Shown: in pieces, positions 29,525 through 38,604 of the stretch
Numbering within the stretch: the first letter of the stretch is position 1
Layout of the letters: every line of letters begins with the position of its first letter
Source: JAHRVQ01 sp051278195
GTDB taxonomy: Bacteria; Pseudomonadota; Gammaproteobacteria; Pseudomonadales; Azotimanducaceae
Direction of reading: 5' to 3'
NCBI GenBank assembly: GCA_051278195.1
Contig: JBNMQM010000019.1
Coordinates: 5,502-69,501, forward strand
Length of the DNA stretch: 64,000 bases
The notes under the pieces: generated by a model
What the model saw: the letters and a program-made list of their open reading frames with translations, nothing else
What the model was told of the DNA's origin: nothing
The model's database searches: none
Position numbers and translations under genes: made by a program

Positions 29525-29600
29525 CGCCCGCTAAGTGCAATCTAGGTGGTTTTGAACACCGTCAACACTACTTCCGATCCAGGGCGCTACTGGTAACGCA
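29525..29600 (-). pseudogene. Relic copy of the 3' end of the peroxiredoxin selenoprotein gene
   Basis: The stretch aligns at roughly three-quarters identity, with one gap, to 30903-30972, the last codons and stop of the selenoprotein peroxiredoxin gene. It reads a degraded version of the SGPEVVLAAIQSHL tail, disrupted by stops and a shift. The two copies are in the same orientation and enclose the hypothetical gene 29712-30110 and the oxygenase gene 30121-30816. Confidence 0.65.
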
Positions 29601-29711
29601 CCTTATTTTTTTGCACCGACAATGCATTTTTTCATTGGGAAGTTGTGACCGATTGGTAGTTAATAGAGCATCACCCCATTAGCACTCTCTACAACAACTG
29701 GCAGGAGCCTT

Positions 29712-30110
29712 ATGTTTTTAAGCTGGGAAGAAAATAAATTAATCGTAGACGCTCAGGAAAAGACTGGCCATATATCTGAATGTGTTGCTCAGAATGAGGG
29801 TGGCATTAGATTGGCACTAGGAGAATGCGTAGAGAAATCAATAAGTCTGCTGCAGACGAATATCAATAATGAATCGTTATACTTAATGTTCGAGTGGTGC
29901 GCGTTATCATCGATTCTCACTGTCGTTGTCACTGATAGCTCGAAAAAAATTGACTCGCAGCACATCGTGAAATGTACTTTTGCAAAGCTTGAAAGCGAGG
30001 ATGTTCAGTATTGGCTTAGAGACTACTTTACGACCTGTGCATCGTTCATGAAATACTCGCTTGTCGCAGCATTTCATTGCGACAAAAGATCTGAGAGCAC
30101 CTTGCTCTAA
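29712..30110 (+). CDS. Hypothetical protein
   Basis: A 132-residue protein with a clear AGGAG site upstream of its ATG. The sequence is rich in Cys, Ser and Leu and lacks a signal peptide or membrane helix. I do not recognise a family. It converges with the 2OG oxygenase gene (11 bp apart) and lies inside the duplicated block noted at 29525. Confidence 0.6.
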   Translation: MFLSWEENKLIVDAQEKTGHISECVAQNEGGIRLALGECVEKSISLLQTNINNESLYLMFEWCALSSILTVVVTDSSKKIDSQHIVKCTFAKLESEDVQYWLRDYFTTCASFMKYSLVAAFHCDKRSESTLL

Positions 30111-30120
30111 TCAGCTCATT

Positions 30121-30816
30121 TTATTCAGACCAGTACCAACTGGTCACGTTATAGCGATATTCATTTGCATATTCAGGGTTCAGCTTTCCCACCCAGTGCT
30201 CAGAGCCTTTTGAGGATGGATCAAACAGCACACAGCGGTTATAGGATGGAACAATACGAATAGGCTCTCCATCCCTACCTTTAAAAACCAGCTCACCACC
30301 CGCGTCTTGGCGCCACTCTCTATTTAGATACAAGAGTAAACACACTTCTCTCCCTGGTGAATCATCGGCATGCTGCCCAACAAGGTCGCTAGTGTTTAGA
30401 CGAAAGAAGTTTGTATTGATGCCAGGCTTTGCCACGTTCATATCAGTCAACGGCACATCGAAAATACCTGATAACACCTGCATAAATTCATCCCCGCGTA
30501 AAAAGGACAGAAAGTCTTGAGCCATATCAGAACCAATCGAGTTTGCGCTAGGCGCTTCACGTTTCCAGATATCTCTACTGACAAATTGTTGAGCCTTAGT
30601 GGCACTTTCCCACTGGGTACTATCGACATATAAAGCCGAATAAGTATGCTTTTGAGCTTGCCAGTCATGAGGTTGTTGTAAAACCTGCATAACCTCATCG
30701 AGTTTGACGTCATCAAACAAATTATCAATCACGACGTAATTAGGGTGAGCGCACAATAGAGCTTCTCGATAAGCGCTTACTGCGGCGTCGGTTACCTGCT
30801 CAACTTTCAACCACAT
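30121..30816 (-). CDS. 2OG-Fe(II) oxygenase (prolyl hydroxylase-like)
   Basis: The 231-residue protein has the double-stranded beta-helix pattern of 2-oxoglutarate/Fe(II) dioxygenases. QHADDSPG supplies the His-x-Asp iron ligands, LLLYLNREWRQDAGGELVF follows, and the distal His lies in GSEHWV near the C-terminus. Such proteins often resemble prolyl 4-hydroxylases or act on amino acids. It lies downstream of the selenoprotein peroxiredoxin on the same strand, about 90 bp away. Confidence 0.82.
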   Translation of the reverse strand: MWLKVEQVTDAAVSAYREALLCAHPNYVVIDNLFDDVKLDEVMQVLQQPHDWQAQKHTYSALYVDSTQWESATKAQQFVSRDIWKREAPSANSIGSDMAQDFLSFLRGDEFMQVLSGIFDVPLTDMNVAKPGINTNFFRLNTSDLVGQHADDSPGREVCLLLYLNREWRQDAGGELVFKGRDGEPIRIVPSYNRCVLFDPSSKGSEHWVGKLNPEYANEYRYNVTSWYWSE

Positions 30817-30904
30817 AAAAACGGCTCACTTGTGTCCTAATATCTAGTTGTGGTCTGGTTGAACTGAACCGATGTGAAACGGCTAAGTACTATCTAGGTG
30901 CCAG

Positions 30905-31678
30905 CTAAGTGCTATCTAAATGGCTTTGAATAGCGGCGAGCACGACTTCTGGTCCAGAGCGCAACTGGTAACTATCGGCGTATTCAATCCAAAGCACCTT
31001 GCCATTGGCATCGATCAAAATCGTCGTCGGCACGGGCAAAGCTTCTGGTTCACCTTCGCCCGAGGGACCGGAATGGATCAGCTGATTCCTCAAACCAAAA
31101 GCGTCGATGACGATAAGGTCTCGATCCGACAACATCGTCGCCTTTAAGCCATGTACACCACGCCGTTTTTTGATGACCTCAGGTAAATCGGTACTAATCG
31201 TTAGCACTTGCAAGTTGCGCATCGCAAACTCGTCTTCTATTTCTGTCCATCGCCGTAACTCGGCGACGCAGTAGGGTCACCAGTGGCCGCGAAAGAATTT
31301 GATGAGCGTCGGATTACCCGTCAAGTCGCCGGAGTTAAAGCGTTCGCCATCGTCATTGAGGGCGACAAACTGAGGGATGACGTCGCCTACTTTTACCGGG
31401 TTTTCTGCGACTTTTTGCGGACTGATGTAAACAGTACCGGTCATGAATGCACCAACGATGATCGCACCAACCGCAGGAATACCACCGAACCATCGAGTGC
31501 CAACGATAAAGGTTGCTATGCCCAATACGGCCGCAGCGATAAACGCGACAACGAATAAAGTTGTATCTTGCGGCAGTGCAACAAGGTTCACCTGGCGGAA
31601 CCAAAATAGGACGAGCCCAATTGCCATAACAAGCGCAATGAACCCGAGCGAGGTACCTAATGCTTTTCTGTTAGTCAT
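30905..31678 (-). CDS. Selenoprotein: membrane-anchored peroxiredoxin-like protein (Sec134)
   Basis: The frame starting at ATG 31678 (AGGA site) is open to 30905 except for UGA at 31279-31277. Homology to AhpC/TSA peroxiredoxins continues through it: FFRGHW-U-PYC, where the family has RGxWCPxC. Sec134 would replace the peroxidatic Cys, with Cys137 as partner (UxxC). Upstream are three membrane helices (about 10-27, 39-60, 65-86), so the redox domain is tethered. Downstream the fold continues with TISTDLPEVIKK and LPVPTTILIDANG. A SECIS-like hairpin (31248-31268) follows the UGA. Total 257 residues. A gene caller would give two ORFs, 31277-31678 and 30905-31222. Confidence 0.92.
31248..31268 (-). 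promoter_or_regulatory. Bacterial SECIS-like hairpin for Sec134
   Basis: On the minus strand the sequence after UGA folds as an 8-bp stem (CGUCGCCG with CGGCGAUG, one G-U pair) and a 5-nt loop AGUUA. The loop starts 16 nt after the UGA, with G at its second position, matching the usual bacterial SECIS window. Confidence 0.85.
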
Positions 31679-31813
31679 ATCGCATCGTCCTTTGTCTGAT
31701 GTCTTACTGTTGGCGCCACAGGATAAATAGTCTAACCCAATTTTGCGGCAGAGACGGGCCGATCTCCAGATGCAGCTAAACTCGGTAGTTTAATCGGTGG
31801 TTTGTTCAGAGTG

Positions 31814-32548
31814 TCAGGCAATGATCCGCCAAAGGTACCCTCGACCCGTGCTTCTATAGGTGCGCAAAAACGTCCGCTCACGTTCGATTTCGCCCAGCTT
31901 TGGTTGCAGAGCGACGTGGCGCGGATCATCTCGATGCTTGACCGCTGCCGCTTCGTTTTTAAACGCCGCCACAAACAACATATCTCCAGTCTTGATGTCA
32001 GGGCCACGATCGGCGTCACCCTGCGCGATGCAGCCGTTATAGATCAATGTATCCGGCTCAGCATCGAAGCAATACGCAGCATGCTCGCCGGTGACGTCAA
32101 TGTAGCGTTGTTTCATTTCGTCGCTGGCAAATCGAGTGCCAATCAGCGTGATGAGAACATCAGCATCCCGCATAGGCGCCTCATCTATCGCTCTTGACCA
32201 CCACCCATAATGGGCAATATCTGCAAAGTGATTACTCATGACACGCCGTCGCGTCATCTTTCGTCCGCCCATTGTTTCCATCAGCGTGTTATGCGCTGGC
32301 CGCGCTAAATGCGCATCGATGCTTGCGCGACCGTTTGTGTAACGTTCAAAAACCAGCACATGGTCGGTGTCCTGATCAGAAACAGCTGCTTCGTAGGAAC
32401 TGGTTTCCGGCTCACCTGCCAGCGCATCCTCGCCTCGGTTGCGCCATACATCCAGCCACTCGTTCACAGAAGTGGTCTCGGTACGGACCTGATACTCAAC
32501 CAGAGCTGTTAACGGCGACGTAGCTTGATTATCACTATTTTCATTCAT
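31814..32548 (-). CDS. Antibiotic biosynthesis monooxygenase (ABM) domain protein
   Basis: The 244-residue protein has two related halves. The first is ALVEYQVRTETTSVNEWLDV ... DHVLVFERYTNG; the second is DVLITLIGTRFASDEMKQRY ... GDMLFVAAFKNEA. Each resembles an ABM/quinol monooxygenase ferredoxin-like domain. The stop at 31814 may be premature: from about 31860 another frame gives IEARVEGTFGGSLPD and runs to 31732. The tail is therefore uncertain. ATG 32548 is used. Confidence 0.65.
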   Translation of the reverse strand: MNENSDNQATSPLTALVEYQVRTETTSVNEWLDVWRNRGEDALAGEPETSSYEAAVSDQDTDHVLVFERYTNGRASIDAHLARPAHNTLMETMGGRKMTRRRVMSNHFADIAHYGWWSRAIDEAPMRDADVLITLIGTRFASDEMKQRYIDVTGEHAAYCFDAEPDTLIYNGCIAQGDADRGPDIKTGDMLFVAAFKNEAAAVKHRDDPRHVALQPKLGEIERERTFLRTYRSTGRGYLWRIIA

Positions 32549-32989
32549 TAGCCGCACTCAGATCGCCAGCCACCGTAACTCTTTTGAGGAACTCGGGGCG
32601 GAGTAACATTTATGATCATCTACTGTGATCGTTCTAAAACACGTCCGTCGTAACACTACCGTAAATTTACTCCGACCAAAATAGTAACGTTCCTGCGTGC
32701 GGTCAGCTTGATGCAATCGGAACTCAAGGCTTATTTGGAGGCTGACGACTCGGCGAGCATGATCAAACCCAGTTAGCTCAAGAGTCACTCTGTTCTGCGG
32801 CCCGTCGCGGTGGCGCTTTTATGGTATCAGTCTGAGACCCTACTCACACGATGAGCGCATGAAGCCTCTGCTGAAAGCCAGGCACTTGCTGTCTTATTTG
32901 CCTGAGGCTACTGTCAGCGAGCGCGGAAATTGGTCGAGTTGGCGTAAAGCTAGTACACGGTCAGTAACTGGTGACCAAAATCTTGACGC
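32549..32989. other. Intergenic region, 441 bp
   Basis: This region lies between the ABM-domain gene and the nitroreductase gene, both minus strand. It contains an inverted repeat around GGAGTAA/TTACTCC. Small ORFs here do not resemble families. A promoter for the ABM gene is expected in it. Confidence 0.45.
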
Positions 32990-33604
32990 TCAATCCCAAC
33001 GATCAAAGCGCATCACGTCTTCAACCGGTCGACGCGCTACCGGGCCAAATTTACCCATCGGATATCCAACTGGAATCAAACAGAGCGCTGCAAATGTTTC
33101 CGGCAGATTAAGCACTTCACGCACCGCATCTTGGTCGCGCAAGGCCAATGTTGTTGGCGCAGCAGCAAGCCCGACAGATCGCGCCGTTAACAAAAGATTT
33201 TGGATACCCGGCCAAACTGAGCCAGCACTCCTGTAGACACCCAACCCTTCGACTTTTTCTGGGTAGTCAAAACAGGCAACAATCAGCGCGGGAACTTCAT
33301 GCAGATGATCCATCTGCCAAACTACGGCATCAAGCATGCGCTTATGTTTTTCCGAGTCGGGTTTTTTAACACCTGCAGAAATGTAAGGCTCGCCGTGCAG
33401 ACGATTCAGATCAGCTAGCTGCTTCTTTACGGCGGGATCGCGCACGACTATCCATCTAGCATTTTGTGAGTTTGAACCCGACGGAGCTTGATTTGCGGCA
33501 TCAATCAATTGAACAAGAAGCCGCTCTGGCACCTCATCTGATTTAAGACGACGCATCGCCCGACAATTATATACAGCTTCACTTAAACTCAAATCTTCAG
33601 ACAC
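32990..33604 (-). CDS. Nitroreductase family protein
   Basis: This second nitroreductase-fold enzyme has 204 residues. The N-terminal AVYNCRAMRRLKSDEVPE supplies the FMN phosphate contacts, QAPSGSNSQNARWIVV is the dimer-interface FMN motif, and GLAAAPTTL and PVGYPMGK follow. It is expected to use FMN and NAD(P)H. It lies downstream of an acyl-CoA ligase gene on the same strand (69 bp apart), suggesting co-transcription. Confidence 0.88.
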   Translation of the reverse strand: MSEDLSLSEAVYNCRAMRRLKSDEVPERLLVQLIDAANQAPSGSNSQNARWIVVRDPAVKKQLADLNRLHGEPYISAGVKKPDSEKHKRMLDAVVWQMDHLHEVPALIVACFDYPEKVEGLGVYRSAGSVWPGIQNLLLTARSVGLAAAPTTLALRDQDAVREVLNLPETFAALCLIPVGYPMGKFGPVARRPVEDVMRFDRWD

Positions 33605-33672
33605 AAGCTTCCCCCTCGTTAATCGTCACTACTCTACCGTCCTGTCTAAATCAATTTCGAGACTGCGTTACC

Positions 33673-35247
33673 CTAGATGTTCCGACCGGTGTCTTGCCAA
33701 TACTTGTCTCGTAATAGTCGCTTCAGCAATTTACCTGTCGGATGGCGCGGCAGACTGTCTTCATAGTCAACGGACCTAGGCACTTTGAATCCGGCGAGGT
33801 GCTCCCGGCAATGAGCAATCAGATCTTCCGTTAGTTGTTCCCCGGGCTCAATACCCTGTGCGAGTTCTACGGCAGCTTTTACTTCTTCGCCAAAGTCATC
33901 ATTCGGCACCCCAAAAACTGCTGCATCAAGTACCGCCGGATGACCGATCAGGGCCGCTTCGATTTCCGCGGGATAAATGTTCACACCACCAGAAATAATC
34001 ATGTCGATCTTGCGATCACTCATGAATAGATAACCGTCTTCGTCCAGATAACCAATATCGCCAAAGGTGAATACGCCCGGCTCAAGGTGTGCGTCAGACG
34101 TTTTCTCCGGCGCATTATGATATTCAAAATCCGAACCCATCAGATTCTTGACATACAAGGTGCCCGATTCACCAGTGGCAGCTTGCGAACCATCTTCCTT
34201 AATAACAATAACCTCCATAATTGCCACTGGCTTACCCAACGTGCCCGGGCGATTCAGCCAGTCTTCCGAACTCACTGTCGTGACGATTGAGCCTTCTGTT
34301 GAGCCATAATATTCATTGACCACAGGGCCCCACCATTCAATCATCTGGCGTTTTATCTGTGGCGGGCAAGGTGCTGCACCATGCCAAACCACACTCAGGC
34401 TACTGCCATCGAAGCCCTTCTTAACGTCTTCCTCTAGTCGCAGCATGCGAGTGAATTGTGTCGGTACCAAATGAATGTTGGTGATTTTGTACTGATCAAT
34501 TAGCTTAAGTGTTTCTTCGCCATCAAACTTATGCCGCATCACAATACTGCTGCCAGCCAGCATTGGCAGAAACGAAAATGCCCATTGTGCCGAATGGTAG
34601 ATGGGACCCACGAGTAAGCTTCTGCCTCCGGGTGTCATTTGCAGCATACCCGAGAGGCCGTCTCCGACCATCTTAAGCACCTCAACGGGCGCACCGGTTT
34701 GTGAAAGACCGCTCTTTACGCCCTTGGGATTGCCGGTAGTGCCGGACGTATAAAACATCGGGCCGCCGAGGAGTTGATCTTCCGGTTCTGCCGCTGATTG
34801 TGCGCTAAGAAATTCCTCGTACGGGATCGCTTGTTCTGTTTCATCGGCGAACGCATCACTGCCTAGGATTACGACAGCATCTAGGTTTGGGCGTTCGGCT
34901 AGTAACATTGTAGCTTCAGCAAGCTCAATAAACCGCGAATCGACCAGTAGTACTTTTGAGCCTGAATCGCTGAGGACATAGGCGACTTCTGCAGCAACAA
35001 GGTGCCAGTTAATCGGCACCAACAACCACCCGCCATGGGAGGCGGCCGTAAAGGCTTCAATATATTCACGCCGATTACCGCTAATCACGGCAAACGCGTC
35101 ACCGGTCTTAAGCCCTTTTGAGCGCAACGCATGCACCAATTGATTTACTCGTGAATTGAACTCTGACCAGGTGGTTTCACCAAAGTCATCTGCTAGAGCA
35201 ATTTCATCGGGTTTTTCGGTCGCGTATGGTGCTATCAGACTCGCCAT
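33673..35247 (-). CDS. AMP-binding acyl-CoA synthetase / ligase
   Basis: This 524-residue adenylate-forming enzyme has the P-loop YTSGTTGNPKG, the YYGSTEG motif, the GDIGYLDEDGYLFMSDRK hinge and the C-terminal HPTGKLLKR with the adenylation Lys. It activates a carboxylic acid to acyl-AMP and then acyl-CoA, feeding the dehydrogenases and hydratases of this window. Substrate is unknown. ATG 35247 is preferred to 35256. Confidence 0.92.
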   Translation of the reverse strand: MASLIAPYATEKPDEIALADDFGETTWSEFNSRVNQLVHALRSKGLKTGDAFAVISGNRREYIEAFTAASHGGWLLVPINWHLVAAEVAYVLSDSGSKVLLVDSRFIELAEATMLLAERPNLDAVVILGSDAFADETEQAIPYEEFLSAQSAAEPEDQLLGGPMFYTSGTTGNPKGVKSGLSQTGAPVEVLKMVGDGLSGMLQMTPGGRSLLVGPIYHSAQWAFSFLPMLAGSSIVMRHKFDGEETLKLIDQYKITNIHLVPTQFTRMLRLEEDVKKGFDGSSLSVVWHGAAPCPPQIKRQMIEWWGPVVNEYYGSTEGSIVTTVSSEDWLNRPGTLGKPVAIMEVIVIKEDGSQAATGESGTLYVKNLMGSDFEYHNAPEKTSDAHLEPGVFTFGDIGYLDEDGYLFMSDRKIDMIISGGVNIYPAEIEAALIGHPAVLDAAVFGVPNDDFGEEVKAAVELAQGIEPGEQLTEDLIAHCREHLAGFKVPRSVDYEDSLPRHPTGKLLKRLLRDKYWQDTGRNI

Positions 35248-35339
35248 AATTTTCACATCTGCAAAAGATAAAGATCATAGCATGCAGTTTTGAGCCAGAT
35301 GAATACAGCGGCGATGTTCAAAAACACGGTCGCCGTAAG

Positions 35340-37244
35340 CTACTGAAGGTGGGCCTCAAGGAACTGCTCTAGGGCGACCAGCATCCCATGCCTTGATTCA
35401 CCATTCAGCATGTAGTGCGTTCCGGTATCCAACTCGACATAGGTGCTATCGCGCTTCAAGCCTTTAAGCGTCCGGTGCAGTCGCTTTGTCTGCTTGTATG
35501 AAATTCTGGCATCGTTGGTTGATGCAATCAGCAAGACCGGTGCAGTGATCTGGTTCGCTTGTTGTTGCGGTGACACCTTGGCATCTTTATGGCCTTCTAA
35601 ACCCATCCTTTTGGTCCAATCTCGACCACCAACAAGATTACGATCTTTTGATTTGAGGGACGGCAGGTCCATCACTCCATTTATTGAGATCCCGCACTTG
35701 TATAGCTGAGGCTGTTGAACAAGACCCATCATGGCTGCGTATCCGCCATAGGAGACACCAGCGATACAGATTTTTTCCGCAATCGCATAGCCCTGCTCAA
35801 TCAGCCAGAGTGTCGTATCTGTCAAGTCTTGTTGCATCAAACCACCCCATTGCTTATGGCCCTTATCCTCAAATGATTTGCCGTAGCCTGTGCTGCCGCG
35901 AAAATTTGGTTTGATAACCACATAGCCACGACTCGCAAGAAACTGAGATAGGTAATCCCAGTCAGCTGAATCTCGAGCTGATGGTCCGCCATGGGGCAAG
36001 ACAACGGCCGGTCTAGCTTCCCCATCGCCATCCGGCAATGTGATGTATGCGGGTATTTGCCTGCCGTCAGTAACTGGAATGTTGACCCGCCGAGTCTCTC
36101 CACTTAAGGTTGGATCGATATCACTTCGGTGACTCGCCAAGTGGTTCAGCTTTCGGTTGTCTCGGTCATAGATATAATATTGTCCGGGGTCTCGGTCATC
36201 GTAGGCCAATACCACGTAGAGGTTGGCATCACGCGACTTGTCAGTTACCGCCACCACCTTTCCTGGCAGAGCTTTCTCTAAGCTACGTTGAACAACAGAG
36301 AAGTCCTGATCGAAGTACTCATAGCGACGAAAATCATCGGTGTACTCGACCCCAATGACCTTACCCGTTGCGGGGTGGTAGCGCATCGAGCCTATGTCAA
36401 CTTCCGGGTGGGTAAATAGAGTTTTGATTGCCTGTCCGGATTCCATGTCTACCAACAGCATGCTTCTGGTTCCATGTTCGTTGCCTGCCATCATATAAAG
36501 TTGGCCGGGTTCTGGTCCCAGGCCTACGAATTCGTAGTTTAGCAAGTCAGCTCTGGTGAACTTTTGCCACTTATTGTCTTTGTCTAGATACAGAATGTTC
36601 AGCTTCACGCCACGGGCTTTAAATCCGAAGCCGAGTCGAATCTTGCCCTGGTCATCGCTAAACCAGTCGTTAATACCAGAACGTTGCTTTTGATAGATCT
36701 TGCGCTTACCCGTGCGAACATTGGTTTTATAAATGCTCGGATAGCCGTCCAACTCAAAATCCAGCTCCAACAATAAGTGATCCGGGTCATTCATCAAGCG
36801 ATCAACCACCCGCTCTTGCTGAGAGGCGAAATCACGGGAGCGACGCTTAGGCCTTCCTAACCAGTAAATTTTGTTCTCGGCAAAATCGTAGGCAATCAAA
36901 CGAGTTTCTGTTGTTTTGATGCGAAATTGTGGCCGCTTTAGCGTCATGTGAACCGTAAAAACCACCACATCTTCCGCTTTCCAAAAAAACTCCACTAGCT
37001 CCAACTCATCTTCCCAAGGGCGCACGAATTTTGGATCAGTTCCGTCGAGATTGTGAACCACGAGTACACGACGACCGTCGCGAGGCACGAAGTAGGCAAT
37101 CTTGCCGCCGGTCGGCGATAGCTGATAGTTGCTGATAGGCAACGTCGAAAAGAACTTTACGGGCTGTATAGACGGCGCAGCGAATGCAGCAGGACCCGTT
37201 AAAATGATGAGCAGTAAGACACAATATTGATATAGTTGCCGCAC
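35340..37244 (-). CDS. S9 family peptidase (prolyl oligopeptidase-like)
   Basis: The 634-residue protein has an N-terminal signal peptide (hydrophobic core about 8-20, cleavage near AFA), a beta-propeller-like middle, and a C-terminal alpha/beta-hydrolase with GVSYGGYAAMMG containing the catalytic Ser, an Asp in STNDARI and a His in TGTHYML. This matches the S9C/acylaminoacyl-peptidase group, a secreted dipeptide or oligopeptide hydrolase. It is transcribed alone. Confidence 0.92.
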   Translation of the reverse strand: MRQLYQYCVLLLIILTGPAAFAAPSIQPVKFFSTLPISNYQLSPTGGKIAYFVPRDGRRVLVVHNLDGTDPKFVRPWEDELELVEFFWKAEDVVVFTVHMTLKRPQFRIKTTETRLIAYDFAENKIYWLGRPKRRSRDFASQQERVVDRLMNDPDHLLLELDFELDGYPSIYKTNVRTGKRKIYQKQRSGINDWFSDDQGKIRLGFGFKARGVKLNILYLDKDNKWQKFTRADLLNYEFVGLGPEPGQLYMMAGNEHGTRSMLLVDMESGQAIKTLFTHPEVDIGSMRYHPATGKVIGVEYTDDFRRYEYFDQDFSVVQRSLEKALPGKVVAVTDKSRDANLYVVLAYDDRDPGQYYIYDRDNRKLNHLASHRSDIDPTLSGETRRVNIPVTDGRQIPAYITLPDGDGEARPAVVLPHGGPSARDSADWDYLSQFLASRGYVVIKPNFRGSTGYGKSFEDKGHKQWGGLMQQDLTDTTLWLIEQGYAIAEKICIAGVSYGGYAAMMGLVQQPQLYKCGISINGVMDLPSLKSKDRNLVGGRDWTKRMGLEGHKDAKVSPQQQANQITAPVLLIASTNDARISYKQTKRLHRTLKGLKRDSTYVELDTGTHYMLNGESRHGMLVALEQFLEAHLQ

Positions 37245-37330
37245 AAACGCTCCAAGGGAAAATCGTTAGTCCCGCTGATTCTACGACAACCTATGCTTTG
37301 ATTCTGTTTTATATATTAGCCGACAGCCGT

Positions 37331-37741
37331 CTACCGTATAACGCCATGAACCCGCTCGACGGCAATCCTAAGAATGACCCTTTTTTGTTGGGTCAGCCAG
37401 CCATCAAGGTCACTTGGCAACTCGTAACCTGTGTCTGCAATATTCTCAAACACGGCTACCGTCGAAGCCTTGATGTTCTGAGTTTCGATGCTGGCTTTGC
37501 CTTCAATCGCAACAAAATTGAAGGGCTCGCTATTGGTCATCACGCAGAGATTACACCGACCATCGGCCTCGAGTAACCGGCGCTTGAAAGTACCCCCGGG
37601 TGTACTGATCACAAGTGAATCATCTTCACGGGCGTACGCTACGACAGAAGATACTGGTGCGCCTCCGCTACGAAGAGCAGTGAGCACTGCCCAACGGTGA
37701 TCTGAGACGAATTGATCAAATGTCGGATTGCTTGAAATCAT
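37331..37741 (-). CDS. PPOX-class FMN/F420-dependent split-barrel protein
   Basis: The 136-residue protein has the split-barrel features WAVLTALRSGGAPVSSVVAY, KRRLLEADGRCNLCV and VAIEGKASI. It resembles PPOX-class proteins that bind FMN or F420. ATG 37741 is chosen for the GGAGG site upstream; a start at 37753 is less likely. It follows the TetR gene on the same strand by about 60 bp. Confidence 0.78.
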   Translation of the reverse strand: MISSNPTFDQFVSDHRWAVLTALRSGGAPVSSVVAYAREDDSLVISTPGGTFKRRLLEADGRCNLCVMTNSEPFNFVAIEGKASIETQNIKASTVAVFENIADTGYELPSDLDGWLTQQKRVILRIAVERVHGVIR

Positions 37742-37804
37742 AGTGACCTCCATAGAATTACATCAATATTACATACCGTCATTTTGTCGTCTATAACCCG
37801 TAGG

Positions 37805-38386
37805 CTATTTGGTTTTCCCCGCAGCCTTGACTGCTGCTGCGGCAATAGACATCGCAATTTGATCAGCCGTTTTTTTAGAAGCCACTGCTCTGGCCAAGGT
37901 GAGCCCACCAATAAGCGTACCTAGCACCGCCCAGGCCCTAGCCAAACGTTCTTCGTCTGACTTGCCAATAAGACCTTCCGCCATAAGCTCAACTATCTCG
38001 ATCATCTTCTTTTCATATATAGCGTGTAACTCAGGTTTGGTACGAACAACTTCAGGAGAGAGAGTTGTCATTGCACAGCCACATGAAAGGTTGTCGCGAT
38101 GCGCTTGGCCTAAATAATAGTCTGAAAAAGCTTTAATCCATTGCTTACCATGCTGAAGTTGAAACTCGGGGATTGAAGCTATGACCTCATCAAGACCTGC
38201 GGACAATGCCGCTTCAAACGCGCCATCTTTTGAGCCCAAGTGAGCATAAAGTGCACCCGATGTAACACCGGCTTTTTTAGCGATGCCGTCAACACCGATC
38301 CCCGCATAACCGTTGCTTCTAAAGCCTTGACTCGCAGCATTGATAATACGTTGTCTTGTTTCTTGTTTTTTGCTCACCTTCGTCAT
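37805..38386 (-). CDS. TetR/AcrR family transcriptional regulator
   Basis: The 193-residue repressor has an N-terminal helix-turn-helix (about 10-55, RQRIINAASQGFRSNGYAG and VTSGALYAHLGSKDGAF) and a C-terminal ligand-binding and dimerisation domain. It is divergent from the tautomerase-like gene at 38605. Three similar palindromic boxes in the space between are good candidates for its operators, so it probably controls both itself and the tautomerase gene. Confidence 0.9.
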   Translation of the reverse strand: MTKVSKKQETRQRIINAASQGFRSNGYAGIGVDGIAKKAGVTSGALYAHLGSKDGAFEAALSAGLDEVIASIPEFQLQHGKQWIKAFSDYYLGQAHRDNLSCGCAMTTLSPEVVRTKPELHAIYEKKMIEIVELMAEGLIGKSDEERLARAWAVLGTLIGGLTLARAVASKKTADQIAMSIAAAAVKAAGKTK

Positions 38387-38440
38387 TTAAACATCCGCAC
38401 CCTTAAATATATCCGCAGTATAACCATGCCCCAACCAATA

Positions 38441-38526
38441 ATATAGAAGTCGTTATATTTTAACTTGACAATATAACGACCGCTATATAAAGTCGCCTCG
38501 ATTGCCAGACATAACGATCGCTATAT
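38441..38526. promoter_or_regulatory. Three operator-like palindromes in the TetR/tautomerase gap
   Basis: Three 18-nt boxes fit ATATAACGAYCGCTATAT or its complement: 38441-38458 (ATATAGAAGTCGTTATAT, inverted), 38471-38488 and 38509-38526. They occupy the region between the divergent TetR and tautomerase genes. Their repetition and symmetry argue for a dimeric repressor. Confidence 0.8.
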
Positions 38527-38604
38527 TTAAGTTGAAGCAAAAGTCGTCTTAAAACGACTTCGACTAACTACAAACGATTTACCTAACCGTTATAGGAAAA
38601 CACT

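Noticed and set aside
32558..32788. 76-codon minus-strand ORF before the ABM gene
   Set aside because: It lacks a family match and a ribosome site and has the composition of a chance ORF.
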